Part shown: positions 21,601 through 28,523 of the stretch, in pieces
Layout: each line of letters begins with the position of its first letter
Numbering within the stretch: position 1 is the stretch's first letter
Origin: Thraustochytrium sp. TN22
Lineage: Eukaryota > Sar > Bigyra > Thraustochytrida > Thraustochytriidae
DNA length: 64,000 nucleotides
Assembly: GCA_013306675.1 (NCBI GenBank)
Contig: JABLUY010000002.1
Span: 62,001-126,000 of the forward strand
Direction of reading: 5' to 3'
Notes under the pieces: generated by a model
The model's input: the letters and a program-made list of their open reading frames with translations, nothing else
The model's database searches: none
Told to the model about the DNA's origin: nothing
Translations under genes and position numbers: made by a program

Positions 21601-24586
21601 CATCCCCGCGCAACCCGGCGCGGCCCGCGCGAAGGCCGCGCGCTCCCGCGCGCGCGCCGTCTTCGTTGCGGTCTGCATCCCGGCGGAGCACGCGGATGTG
21701 CCCGAGGTCAAGCATGAAGAGGGACTGGGAGGTCTCCCGGCCGGGACCATAGCGCAACCCAAAGACCGGGAGCAGAAGGATGGGCGCCGCAATGTTCATT
21801 TCGACATCAAAATCGGGCTTGAGGCGGGCGCCCAGCACGGACTGGATGCTCTCCTCCTCGAGGCGGCGCGTGGTCTCGTTGGAGCGCTCAACGTACTCGG
21901 CGACCCAGTTCACCTCGGCGTTGAAGGCCTGATCAAAAGAAGTCCCGGCCGTCGCGGCACCGCTTTCCTCGTCACCTGCACCGCCAAAGCTCGTGCGCAG
22001 GCCGTGAGCCGGACCTGTTGCACTTGACACGCGGCGCGCGCGGCCCGGGACCGACTGCATGAGGTCGAGGTCCGCCATCTGAACTGGCTGCGCCTGCTCG
22101 AGCGCCGTGCAGTAGTCGCCGCGCTCATATAGAAACTTGCTGAGCTGGTTCGTGGAGTGCGGAAGCAACACGACTCGAAAGGGCACGGCGGCCACGCGGA
22201 CCGTGTACTGCTCGCGAGCGAGCGGTTCCTTGGTCTCTGGGGAGTACTGCGCGGGTGAGTACTCGGCGTGCACCACGCACGCGTTGCCTTTGCCGCGGCT
22301 CGGCCTGCGCATGCCGGCGGCCTCAAGCTCGGCCTCATCCCCATCATCCTCATACTTGGGTGCAAGCAGCTGCGCTTGTGCCTCGCTGCCCGGCGTGCCG
22401 GCCGCGGCGGCCTCGTGGTCCCAAAGCGTGAGCGTTTTGAGCACGAAGGAGTGCGTCCACGAGTTGCCAAAGCGCGTTTCCACGACATGGCGGCCCGAGA
22501 TCTCCGAGGAGAACAGGACGCGGTGGTAGTCCGCGTCAGCTAGCGCGACCGAGCCGTATCGCAACGTGGATTTGACCAGGACGTGTATGGTGCCGTCTGG
22601 GACGTGGTGGTCCTGGATGGTTTCGAAAAAGTTGACAGCATCGATCAGCTCGGCCCGCTCCTCCGCCGTGAGCTGCGTGGGCGTGAGCGACGCGTCGGAG
22701 TTCGTGGCGCTCTGCTCCGCAAACCAGCCAGATAGCCAGCCTTTGGCCCGCGAGCCGCCCGAGGGGCTGCCGCTCGCAGCGGCAGCGGCGGCGTCCGCGG
22801 CAGACTTTTTCTGCTCGGCCGCCACCTCCGCCAGGGCGGCGGCGCGGTAGGCGAGCGTGTTTTCCACCTCGAGGTCGTCCTCGAGTGCCTGTAGGTCGAT
22901 GCGGATGCTCTCCACCTCCGCAGTGGCCTTGCTGTTGGCGGAGCCGGGTCCGGCCGCTACGGTGGCCGCCGCGGCTGCCGCTGCAGCAGCGGCGGGTCCA
23001 CCCTGCGAATAGAGGAGCTCCTTGTAAAGGTGGATGTAGCGATCGCGCTTCTGCACCTGGCGCACGAGATCGAGCCAGTCGACGCGCTGGTTGGATTGCG
23101 CAAGGCGAAGTAGGCGGGCGGCCTGGTCGCGCGCCTGCTCGCCGTGGTTGTCGTCATTGTCGTTGTCGTTGACCACGGCGACGCGGCGGTTGAGGCGCAG
23201 CGCGGCGTCGCGAATTCTGACGCACTTGTACGCATAGCGCCACCAAGCGGCCGGGTCCTCGGTTGGACTGTCGAGCGGGCGGTGCTCGCGGTAGACGGAG
23301 AGGATGGAATTCTGAGCGAGCGAGCGCTGTAGCGTGAGCGCCATCGAGTACTGACGGCGCGAGACAACGACGGCGACGTCATCAAAGTCCACGTCCATCT
23401 TGTACCGCGGCTTGGAGAAGTCGGAGGACTCATTCTTGGCTACGAGCATGGACGGCGAGCACGGGCGCAGCAGGAAATGATGCAGCTTGCGGTACTCGAG
23501 CACCGGGTCGGCGTTCGGGTCGCGATCGTGGTACGTGGCTCGCATCTCCTTGCGCCAGATACCCTTGGCCAGGAGGTAGGCAAAATCGAGCTCGGAGCGC
23601 GATTTGTCAAAGATCATGGGCTTGTCCACGTCCCAGTAGGCCGCGAGCGACTGCAGCTGAACAGACTTGTAGAAGGTGGAGCGGTCCTCGTCCTTGCGCG
23701 CTTGGCGCTCCACAAAGACGCGCTTGCCGTCCTTATCGCAAGTAACCGCGGAGAAACTCTCGAAAGTGACGCCGAGCGCATAAGGGTGGCCCGGGATGCT
23801 CATCATGTCCTCGAGACGCACATGCACGTTGGTGACGGTGATCTGGATGTTGTCCATGATCTTGGCGCCCAGACGACTCCAGAAGGACTGGTCGGCTGCG
23901 CTGTCCGAGCCGCGGTGTTCGCCCTCCTTGGAGCCCTCGCCCGCAGCCAGGAGGTTGGCCCACCGCAGGCGGATGCGCTTCTCCACGATGCGCCGCGGCA
24001 GCTTCTTCTTGCGCTGCATCTGGCGGCGGTGGGGGCGCTTGCGCGCTGTCGCGGAAGGCGTGCCAGGCGGCGTGAGCATGGGCGTGGGTGTGGGCGTGGA
24101 CGACGGCGTGCGCGCCCCTGCGTCATCGCCCTCGCCCTCGCTCTCAGCCTCACCACCCTCGGCCACCTCATCTTCATCCTCATCGTCCTCGTCCTCGTCG
24201 GGATCCTGCGCGTCCCTATGGGCGGCCCCGTCGGTCAACTCTTTCGAATCCTCGTCCTCGTCACACTCCTCGTCTTCGCCGGCCTCCTCATCTTCCTGCT
24301 CCTCGTCGGGCGCGAGCCTGGCGAGCAGATAGACGCCGTCGATGTGCACCTGGACGGGCTGGGAGCCAAGCTTGGACCAGGGCACGGATACCTTGAACTT
24401 GTGAATGTGCCCGCAGTGAATGTGTAGTGGCAAACGCAGCGCGTCAAGCACCTCCTTCTTGAGCTCGAGGCCCTCCAGGTCGATCTCGCCGGCCCAGACG
24501 GCGAGCCGCAGGTTCTCCTCGTTGATGCCATCGATGTAGCGCCCGAAGTAGTCCTGCAGCACGCCCAACAAGATGCGCTTCGCCAT
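12650..24586 (-). CDS. VPS13: VPS13-family bridge-like lipid transfer protein with internal PDZ domain
   Basis: A single uninterrupted frame of 3978 residues starting at ATG 24586. Residues 1 to about 115 are a classical chorein_N domain, with L-x2-Y-F-G-R-Y-I near the start, L-x-V-W-x-G-E-I, and later the W-x-x-L segment. A long chorein-type groove follows. The VAB adaptor-binding region shows repeats with conserved Asn, for example R-N-E-T-G-L-P-L-R-F-W near 2500 and D-F-W-I-I-N-H-T-G-L near 3110. The C-terminal part has the ATG2_C/VPS13_C-like helical segments; no PH domain is seen. VPS13 proteins form rods that move bulk phospholipid at membrane contact sites. Oddities are a PDZ domain inserted near 2243-2332, a poly-Ser tract near 1230, and acidic low-complexity inserts near 100-170. 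Human VPS13 proteins are of similar size. Confidence 0.96.
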   Translation of the reverse strand: MAKRILLGVLQDYFGRYIDGINEENLRLAVWAGEIDLEGLELKKEVLDALRLPLHIHCGHIHKFKVSVPWSKLGSQPVQVHIDGVYLLARLAPDEEQEDEEAGEDEECDEDEDSKELTDGAAHRDAQDPDEDEDDEDEDEVAEGGEAESEGEGDDAGARTPSSTPTPTPMLTPPGTPSATARKRPHRRQMQRKKKLPRRIVEKRIRLRWANLLAAGEGSKEGEHRGSDSAADQSFWSRLGAKIMDNIQITVTNVHVRLEDMMSIPGHPYALGVTFESFSAVTCDKDGKRVFVERQARKDEDRSTFYKSVQLQSLAAYWDVDKPMIFDKSRSELDFAYLLAKGIWRKEMRATYHDRDPNADPVLEYRKLHHFLLRPCSPSMLVAKNESSDFSKPRYKMDVDFDDVAVVVSRRQYSMALTLQRSLAQNSILSVYREHRPLDSPTEDPAAWWRYAYKCVRIRDAALRLNRRVAVVNDNDNDDNHGEQARDQAARLLRLAQSNQRVDWLDLVRQVQKRDRYIHLYKELLYSQGGPAAAAAAAAAATVAAGPGSANSKATAEVESIRIDLQALEDDLEVENTLAYRAAALAEVAAEQKKSAADAAAAAASGSPSGGSRAKGWLSGWFAEQSATNSDASLTPTQLTAEERAELIDAVNFFETIQDHHVPDGTIHVLVKSTLRYGSVALADADYHRVLFSSEISGRHVVETRFGNSWTHSFVLKTLTLWDHEAAAAGTPGSEAQAQLLAPKYEDDGDEAELEAAGMRRPSRGKGNACVVHAEYSPAQYSPETKEPLAREQYTVRVAAVPFRVVLLPHSTNQLSKFLYERGDYCTALEQAQPVQMADLDLMQSVPGRARRVSSATGPAHGLRTSFGGAGDEESGAATAGTSFDQAFNAEVNWVAEYVERSNETTRRLEEESIQSVLGARLKPDFDVEMNIAAPILLLPVFGLRYGPGRETSQSLFMLDLGHIRVLRRDADRNEDGARAGARGLRAGRAGLRGDEGEDEGVDAEAEEQLMAGAEDDFFQAVETQLDRDDDVALADATVQHASDHHHHHQHPSHEDFLARSTSDSSQPPGAADSAGRRSSAPPSDATAGTEGSAGEQPRSALGAWNVHVARIRSSILVLAPGTDWTAALAEAGGGSILSASSQRKVLSLIDDFDIDVSLTGLFSTKRSPRIEVSLGVLTAYVTPTGLLSVWKLRDQWLRETWWWTQAEVPGLNSLDRPVAPGKVRRSSSSSSSSSSSSSSSSSGSGSGSSPPPSPPVRSGLAPGSSSPQVGLGAPSSPPRPDTASAASIAEQKRRLLEQDATLGVGGAGTQASFGTHYSLRSGEITVNVCADAHEGYAQLRFLSCAFRGLEIEHIQRSKGSYAHVELRSIDAIDVFAKPQAAPGEEVYFIQSDAQSADEKRSLISIDTRWRHADSPDAGPKLIYTVAKFHKLRIQWNPNTVAAMRFLVLKRFRNGLVNAGAVVRGRPEGSPRMQPQQAAGSGAPGEAAVVAATSASSLSSSGAETTRFVVNVYLASLTVALRKKDSVLVEASMTRASVRLSRGSETVRAHGELGNVLVQARGHELFTVASKDESLVQVSLAARPRLGESRVSVRINSSRYVHLNLIYLEILDYASEGIMETIFGETASAIDNAGNVFKSAIRATEAERAGRPSKHHFEVDMKTFEIVLPVSMALDESRFLAASCSSLRATNNASSIREDAEAADDVSSATRMRMAAFRLYTHEASLLDEPVDFEVDVTVSKDNALFVDGRISDVHMSLSPEQYWLIQNMLSYNIMEDPLVPAVGTVTSESNLSAGLLASSSEDEDAPGVPSQRGTATEEPQLVAYGYDEYDENDDGMVFRVDVRLGRAALDLSRQGAADPDSRTVFATFSMEAFQALVLRPHPTACTAVEIRVASLDLVDQRPRSHANNFRHLIMSNPREGAQVAEGDIAAAADLDAVVDESLAFFFRYVHSERKIRLDLVNFRSVFMVDLLTEVVHFWTSSDPEDGDEDEVGAGYEPGVPAPHRRSSAAASAAGEAGLGQPALANWTGQFNLVDPCLYLVPDLADPASRMVVVRSNIKFSWTASGDPTERQFSHWKGELQRVEAYVATAAAVPSSNEEDEKEPRGLALGQERVLQQLLEPADLEWNYDYEEVALHSRVHARRIHLTFGQVELFVSMNDMALLSAIAANLRGGAEDEWGGDELLERAKESSRMRFAHLMRGLQSFDSARTLGSADDVSEPERSNSDRWQDWERELFENYRSDADYVEFVVPKDTSDVGILLEQDRGFLRVKEMYATGQSSDRTLCELMGVVRGDYLLEVDGVFVCNESPDIMLERLRSRSPPFTLKFLRARSDRPAVLQDSLNLGTEKVIFNLIDDLDNGDMPLSDLVLTRIDTFLNGSSDGNYVCGAQLHMTGAHFYDLRAGSKGVLLEPGRVNVSCTYFSSGELETVVDVPEPISCNLSDTFLRVLSNSLLRAGEVARAEGRRPRPVVTASAWKRKLERLYAKTRENHPQVDQDNNRAFLVRNETGLPLRFWKTDEDPESTSVLMGPEDAEASLGFPHFEGYGRGTIRGSCQDKPICIAFFLPVDPDTGAPAIGPDAPTRVEGGGTPTEATSSSTVAAAATDEDETSEEDLVFQESDLLEQAWEPLEGIVLNKIGDGVARLVARRSRRDLSPNGLRIKWSVQIDDDTRKLKLVVSSLLRVCNFLDYNVRVLAHSPTWPSARTVSWTLHSGESRSLPALFGDATEIRVQPMLPEHLEENSSHAYEWSGPIHATLASRGNTAYTELECSLSNGKTRYLCASVEPDEDGVTTVFSLFPQVRIRNLLPQDIIFQEHIPSISPDMPIGAGCISAGEELQLHSLTTSTLESGMLSKLSMKLEHSDWTAQIPLRAKRTRRRGASMFRRHGAKRFRKIAFLAPRPGSDAYSAAQSTARRGVSGTGAGAGTGSTMQRANSAALQAAAGAGRGATALLSKAKTMSARRSWGPTSSAKQSGSEDDSTVTVTTGSTRTRFGSTSSGLTMSEETDDWEDEADLDEEAVNSQQWTELDEFGMDDEDDFEEAEALDGNGDGADGGTRLQSALSSGSAGAGAASATAAAAEALQQNTQEVVFRSASGGAFVVKFVCEEAEAGGILILVYADFWIINHTGLNLRYVSDALPQMVVSPTGLNTAKDRRSIVLFQPPDGRLRIGHESAVSREPVDVTKPGLGGHVFVPGRPGSGSLSLNLGVAVDVGPGLLYRTNMVTIAPRFTFANYTSCDLYVRIVSRQGAAMEPLRVTPGNSLPFWVSASATPEISPRFQIRFGAQRVAPPLMGERGGPPPRAQATEWSSTFDAVTALDSRAIVSCKLKRGAFFETYSLEARVGDSAGSIVVELTERGLEQLRDSEALESGLQAAPALVLKRFSKVTVNLNIESVQIHLLRDRSDLTVYYRGPAEARQARQKRVEERQGPMPPPYARPRLGPKRAEPVAALLLRKFAATLLSDPASDKLHVVCGSLVIHDRATDPLFPRVLYGAGGSVAAGRAAGLSPPADAMEQDSFFQLRLYNKRTQVPGQLELDLVRVLVGRMDVCIAETFVLDMLDLKTSVMHTTPIGARLVTESGVDSIQQVLLWEDLGQVARAARRWVARRDASQAELNMSALLADAGEDRPAGFSPTSPRTGAGVGTGGSLSSPAHGPGSSASSVVAGSVASGGGKGTAAQSLSAIKVNQLQISKIEICLSYQQHPDKVQSAALYDLGGGIMSRMNLRVDNARMNLAELIKSNFIGSPTTFLKALQEHYKREARNSMMGIFSAVSIRSTDFGIAAAIRDRLSLTSAKIQSDEFTVRTYASTEDLIRDYRERMRPGPSCHGMDSYMTLLRNFVFDWRNNHRFLYGRKLCVIGIVNRSSKSLLLDRPKASRLARNLILAPHTEMPPANSSSMLDAWEAGQDWNKSGYTAWAVSSKLKETITLTAECAAFKLKASVPGELAISSSQNFNVSFLHRDVQGTNALYVIAIEDRLPLSFRS
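17590..17860 (-). other. PDZ domain segment inside VPS13
   Basis: Residues about 2243-2332 of the VPS13 protein have the order of a PDZ fold. A first beta strand ends in V-G-I-L-L. Then come F-L-R-V-K-E-M, the segment V-V-R-G-D-Y-L-L-E-V-D-G-V, and a final strand P-F-T-L-K-F-L. The carboxylate-binding loop is V-G-I-L-L rather than the usual G-L-G-F. It sits just before the VAB region. Confidence 0.75.
20859..20899. repeat. GAG trinucleotide repeat (coding poly-Ser)
   Basis: An in-frame GAG run on the plus strand that encodes a poly-serine tract on the minus strand, followed by Gly/Ser/Pro-rich sequence in a loop of VPS13 near residue 1230. Confidence 0.9.
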
Positions 24587-25327
24587 GCTGGCCGGCCGCG
24601 GTATCCCGCGGCGACCGGCCGCGCGCGCTGCGTCGGCGCCCTGCCGCCCCGCGCGCCGCGCCCGCGCCGGTTTCGGCGGGCGCGGCCTGGCGGCGAGGCC
24701 GTGCCTGGCGTCTTTGCGGGCGGCGGTCGGCGGCGAACTTGACGCGGCGGCGTCTCTGCCAGCCTTGCTTGCTCAGACGTAAGGTAGGTCTCTACTACGT
24801 TGCTTGGAGGAGGTGGCGCCCCAAGTGGGACGCGCCAAGGCTTTGCGTGCTGATCGGATCGGCCTGGCCTGGCCTGGCCTGGCCTGGCCTGGCCTGGCCT
24901 GTCCGTCACTGACGGCGAGGGGCCCACGCGTGCCGTGCATGGCAGGACGCCAGCTAGCTAGCCAGCTTCGACTTCAACTAGGAGGCTTTCGCCTCATGGT
25001 CGGGCGACGAGTGGCTCAATCGCCGCAAAACCGCATCACAAGAATCCTGGTGGTAACGTTAAGTTAGGGGTAGGCCTAGCTAGGTTAGCAAGACTCCGAT
25101 TCCTTTCATTCACTGTCAGTCAAGGCATTGCACGCAGCTGCCTCAAGGCCTCGCGGACGCTCGTGCGCATATTCTATTCTCCCCACCTTCACCGTCATCG
25201 AGCACGGCGCATGTCGTCGTGTCACTGGGTCGATATGCTTGAATGGATGGAAGCGTCGATGGTTCGATAGATCGATCGATCGACCTACATCGATCGATTA
25301 ATCTAAAATCCGCGCGGATCTCGCAAA
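24587..25327. other. Promoter region of VPS13 with GGCCT pentanucleotide array
   Basis: About 740 bp between the VPS13 start and the 3' end of the sulfotransferase gene (both minus strand). It contains eight tandem GGCCT units (24861-24900) and short palindromic GATC-rich sequence near 25263-25300. No gene recognised. Confidence 0.55.
24861..24900. repeat. GGCCT pentanucleotide tandem array
   Basis: Eight perfect copies of a 5-bp unit about 280-315 bp upstream of the VPS13 ATG. Confidence 0.92.
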
Positions 25328-26638
25328 CTATCGGTCCAACACCTCGAGGATGCTCTGACGTACATGAGTGTTGACGTCCTCGCAGCGAACGGTGCGCTGC
25401 CAGGGCTGGTCCTTCGTGAGCTTGTAGCCGTAGAGAGCCATGGCTTCGCGCACGATAGGCAGTGCGTTGGCCTCGTTGGTGAAACGGCCCGACTCGTTGT
25501 GCAGCCACTTGCGGCCCGAATAGGAGGAGGCGTGCGAGTGGAAGCTCTCGACAAGGAAGTTTTGGTTGATGCGCGCGGCAAAGCCGTCCGGACCGACGCC
25601 AACGAAGTTGGCGACCTCAGCCAGGCAGTGCATGCCGCCGTCGATGAGGTCCTCGACGCGCAGGATTTGATATTGGTCTGGATCGAGGTGGGCTACAGCC
25701 CAGCGGGTGAGGTCGAGGTTCATGGCGGCCCAGAATTCGAGGCGATCGCGCATGTGCTTCTCGCAGGGGCGGTCCAGATAGACATCGCACAGACCCTTGA
25801 ACATCTGACGATTTTTGCCATTTGCGACGTCGCGGCCGTCCCGCAGCACGTGCAGGAACTTGAATTTGCGGCCGAGCGTGGCCTTAAAGAACGGCAACGA
25901 GAGGCCGGTGCGCGGATGCTTGAAGCCGAAGAGCGCCGAGGGGTGGATGGTACGGTCCAGCTCGCGGTCCGTTCTGGCGAGCGCCGCCATGCGCATGGTG
26001 ATGTTCGAGACGAACTGCATGCCCATGTGCCAGTAGTCTTCGTCCTTGAGCTGCGAGCGGTCGTAACCGACCTTGTGAGTGCTGCGCAAGCCGTGGAGGT
26101 AGATATCGTGCATCTTGATGGTGCGCTCTGTGGCCCGGCCCTGTGCGCAGGTGAGGACCGGCAGCCTTTCCATGAAGATGAGGGAGTCGTACGTGAAAAA
26201 GACCGTGTCCTCGAGGCCGGGGAACTTGTAGTGACCCATGTCAACGCCGAGCTTGCTAACGAAGTGCTGCACGCCCCGCGTGCCGCTGTCCCCGATTCCG
26301 CCAACGAGCAACGGGCCTGGGTGGCCCGGGCCGAGGAAGGCGCGCGCCTCCGCAGCCATCGCCTCGGCCCGTGCCTCGCAGGGCGAGAGTATGGTGCTCT
26401 GCGTCTCTTGCTGCGGCACGGGGCTGCCCGCGCTGCTGCCGCGCCCCACACCGGGCTCGTCGTCGAACGGCGAGGCCCACATAGCGTACCAGTTCCACGC
26501 CATAGACTTTGAGTCGGACCCGGCCGCCACGAGCACGGCCAGGACCGCAAGCGTCAGGAGCCCCAAGGCCGCCGGGATCCAGCGCTTGGCAGTGAGCGCG
26601 GCAGCGGCGGAGGCGGCGCGAGGCTGCGTGAAGTGCAT
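25328..26638 (-). CDS. Type II membrane sulfotransferase-like protein
   Basis: 436 residues from the first in-frame ATG at 26638. A short basic N-terminus is followed by one transmembrane helix (about residues 20-39), then a stem and a luminal catalytic domain, the standard Golgi type II layout. The segment G-G-I-G-D-S-G-T-R-G-V-Q-H-F (about 113-126) fits the 5'-phosphosulfate-binding loop, although it lacks the usual Lys. F-L-H-V-L-R-D-G-R-D-V-A (about 261-272) is the classical 3'-phosphate-binding motif of PAPS-dependent sulfotransferases. The expected role is transfer of sulfate from PAPS to a glycan or protein in the Golgi. Thraustochytrid walls contain sulfated polysaccharide, which would fit, but the acceptor is not readable from sequence. 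The Lys-poor first loop leaves some doubt about activity. Confidence 0.78.
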   Translation of the reverse strand: MHFTQPRAASAAAALTAKRWIPAALGLLTLAVLAVLVAAGSDSKSMAWNWYAMWASPFDDEPGVGRGSSAGSPVPQQETQSTILSPCEARAEAMAAEARAFLGPGHPGPLLVGGIGDSGTRGVQHFVSKLGVDMGHYKFPGLEDTVFFTYDSLIFMERLPVLTCAQGRATERTIKMHDIYLHGLRSTHKVGYDRSQLKDEDYWHMGMQFVSNITMRMAALARTDRELDRTIHPSALFGFKHPRTGLSLPFFKATLGRKFKFLHVLRDGRDVANGKNRQMFKGLCDVYLDRPCEKHMRDRLEFWAAMNLDLTRWAVAHLDPDQYQILRVEDLIDGGMHCLAEVANFVGVGPDGFAARINQNFLVESFHSHASSYSGRKWLHNESGRFTNEANALPIVREAMALYGYKLTKDQPWQRTVRCEDVNTHVRQSILEVLDR

Positions 26639-28232
26639 GGCTTTGTCGTTGGCCGCTGCTGGCAGGTGTATGTTCAAGCCCCGCGGTCTGCGCGGTGCGT
26701 CGCCGGTCCGGGCCTGCAGAGGCCTCAGGACGCCGCCGCGGTGCCGCGGCCCATGGACGAGCCACGCCGCGCCGCGGGCTGGCTGGCTGGCGGTGGCTTG
26801 CTTTTGCCATCCTCATCCTCATCCTCATCCTCATCATCGTCATCGTCTCCTGGCGCATCGGAGTCGGGCGGTGCGCGCCCACATGTTCGCAGATCGCAAA
26901 ATGCGCGCGGGCACGCTTGCTGCGGGCGGGGCGCTCCCTCGACGAGCATCCTCCCTCCACGAGCCTCGGAAGAGGTCGCCAGCGGCCAGGCGTCGCGTCG
27001 CGGCCCGCCGTGGACCTCGCGAGCGAAAGCTACAGCGCCCACGGGCACTTGGCTCATCGGTCTTCATTCATGCCGCGCGCAGACGCCGCGGTCGTGGTTT
27101 GGGTCACGGCGGCTTTGCTTGCGTACGAAGGCATCGCATGCATGTTCTCACTGGCCGGCAAGCTCGCAAGCTCGTACTGCAGGCGAGCCTACTGGCAAGG
27201 CGGCGCGAGCCCGGACCGCCGCGCGCCTGGCCTGCCGCCGCAGGTGGAATGCTTTTACCAGGGGCCAAGCCAGCCCGAGTCACAATCTTCAGCCTTCGCC
27301 GCTTCGCGAGGGCAGGGACTCATCCGACCCATCTCCGCAAAGCGGCCCAACCGAAGGCGCGGCCTATCCAGCAGGAAATTCCCAGGCTCTCACACGGCTC
27401 GCTGCGGGCCAGTGGCAGCGCCCCTCTCGCTGCACAGAAACCCATCCGCCATATTTCCCCCTCTGGTGCTCGGCCCGCAGGAAGGCAACTTTTTTTTTCC
27501 TGTCGCCCCCTCTCGCGTCACGCCCGTCGCCTCTGCGGGGCGCGTGTGGCCCTCCCCCTGCCCTCACCCCGGTCTGGGCGCAGTCGCTCGCTGCGGCCCG
27601 CAGTGCATTCCCCCGAGCCCCCGACACGCTCCGACGCCACGTTCTGCCGGGCGCGGCGCGGCGGGAGTTTCCCCGCCACTGGCCGCCGCGGCACTGGCTG
27701 CGGCGGCCGGTGCTGGCCGGCGGCGGCCTGTGCGCGCTCGGCGGCGCAAGTCCGCGCGGCGCGAGAGCCCGACTTGCGCGGGCCGAGCGCCACTTGCGGC
27801 CGAGCCGCCGCCACCGGCCAGTAGGGAAAAAGGCGCAGAAAGGGCAAGCCAAGGCCCGAAAAAGGCGGGCGCGGGGAGGCATCTAACTTAACTTGCCCGG
27901 CGAAAGGGGCGGGAAGGGGGGAAAGGCAGGCAGGCAGGCGGGCAGGCAGGCAACAGGCGCGGCAAGCAGTCAGTCAGCCGCGGCGAGCGCGCGGCAACCG
28001 CAGGCCCTTTTGAATTTGAAGGCCGGCGGCGCTGCGCTCGCGCGCGGGCGCGGCGGCGGCGGCGGCGGCGGCGGCGCGGGGCGGCGCGGGCGGCGCGGGC
28101 GGCGGCGGCGCGCTGGGCGGCGGCTCGCGCGCGGAGGAGAGGGGAGGGAGGGGAGAGGAGGGCAGCGGCTCGGAGGCGGGATTGATACGGGGCGCGGCGG
28201 AAAGCGAGCGGCGCGCGGCTGCGCGCGGGACC
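26639..28232. promoter_or_regulatory. Divergent promoter region between sulfotransferase and CHD genes
   Basis: About 1.6 kb between divergent starts. It has a CAT/CCT-type hexanucleotide array (26809-26846) close to the sulfotransferase start. A very GC-rich, CpG-dense 700-bp stretch precedes the CHD ATG. It also contains an AGGC run near 27926-27950. Several very long open frames cross it on both strands. They are low-complexity Arg/Ala/Pro-rich, overlap each other and have no domain, so I take the region as non-coding promoter and leader. Confidence 0.6.
26809..26846. repeat. ATCCTC hexanucleotide tandem repeat
   Basis: About five to six copies of a 6-bp unit, grading into CATCGT, roughly 170-210 bp upstream of the sulfotransferase ATG. 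Confidence 0.85.
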
Positions 28233-28492
28233 ATGGACCTGGATGGGCTCGCCGGCAGCCTCGAGGGCGCGGGCGGCGGCGGGGACATGCACGTGCAGGG
28301 AGGCGGCGGCGCGCATAACGCGTTACAGGCGCAGCAGCACTACGGGGCGCAGGCGGCGGCGGCGGGGGCGGGGGCGGGCTACGTGCAGCAGCAGCAGGCG
28401 GGCGGGCAGCAGCAGCACTACGCGGGTCACTACGGCGGCGGGGCCCCGTCCCAGGCGTATGCGCAACATCAGCATCAGCAGTACTATGCGCA

Positions 28493-28523
<31 letters not shown>

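Noticed and set aside
23477-24427. Hydrophobic plus-strand frame antisense to the VPS13 N-terminus
   Set aside because: Hydrophobic runs arise from reading the acidic GAC/GAG codons of VPS13 on the opposite strand. The chorein domain on the minus strand is clear.
26633-27891. Several plus-strand open frames of 400-530 codons upstream of CHD
   Set aside because: Three overlapping frames of the same region are all open and all low-complexity, so openness reflects base composition. They also overlap the sulfotransferase start.
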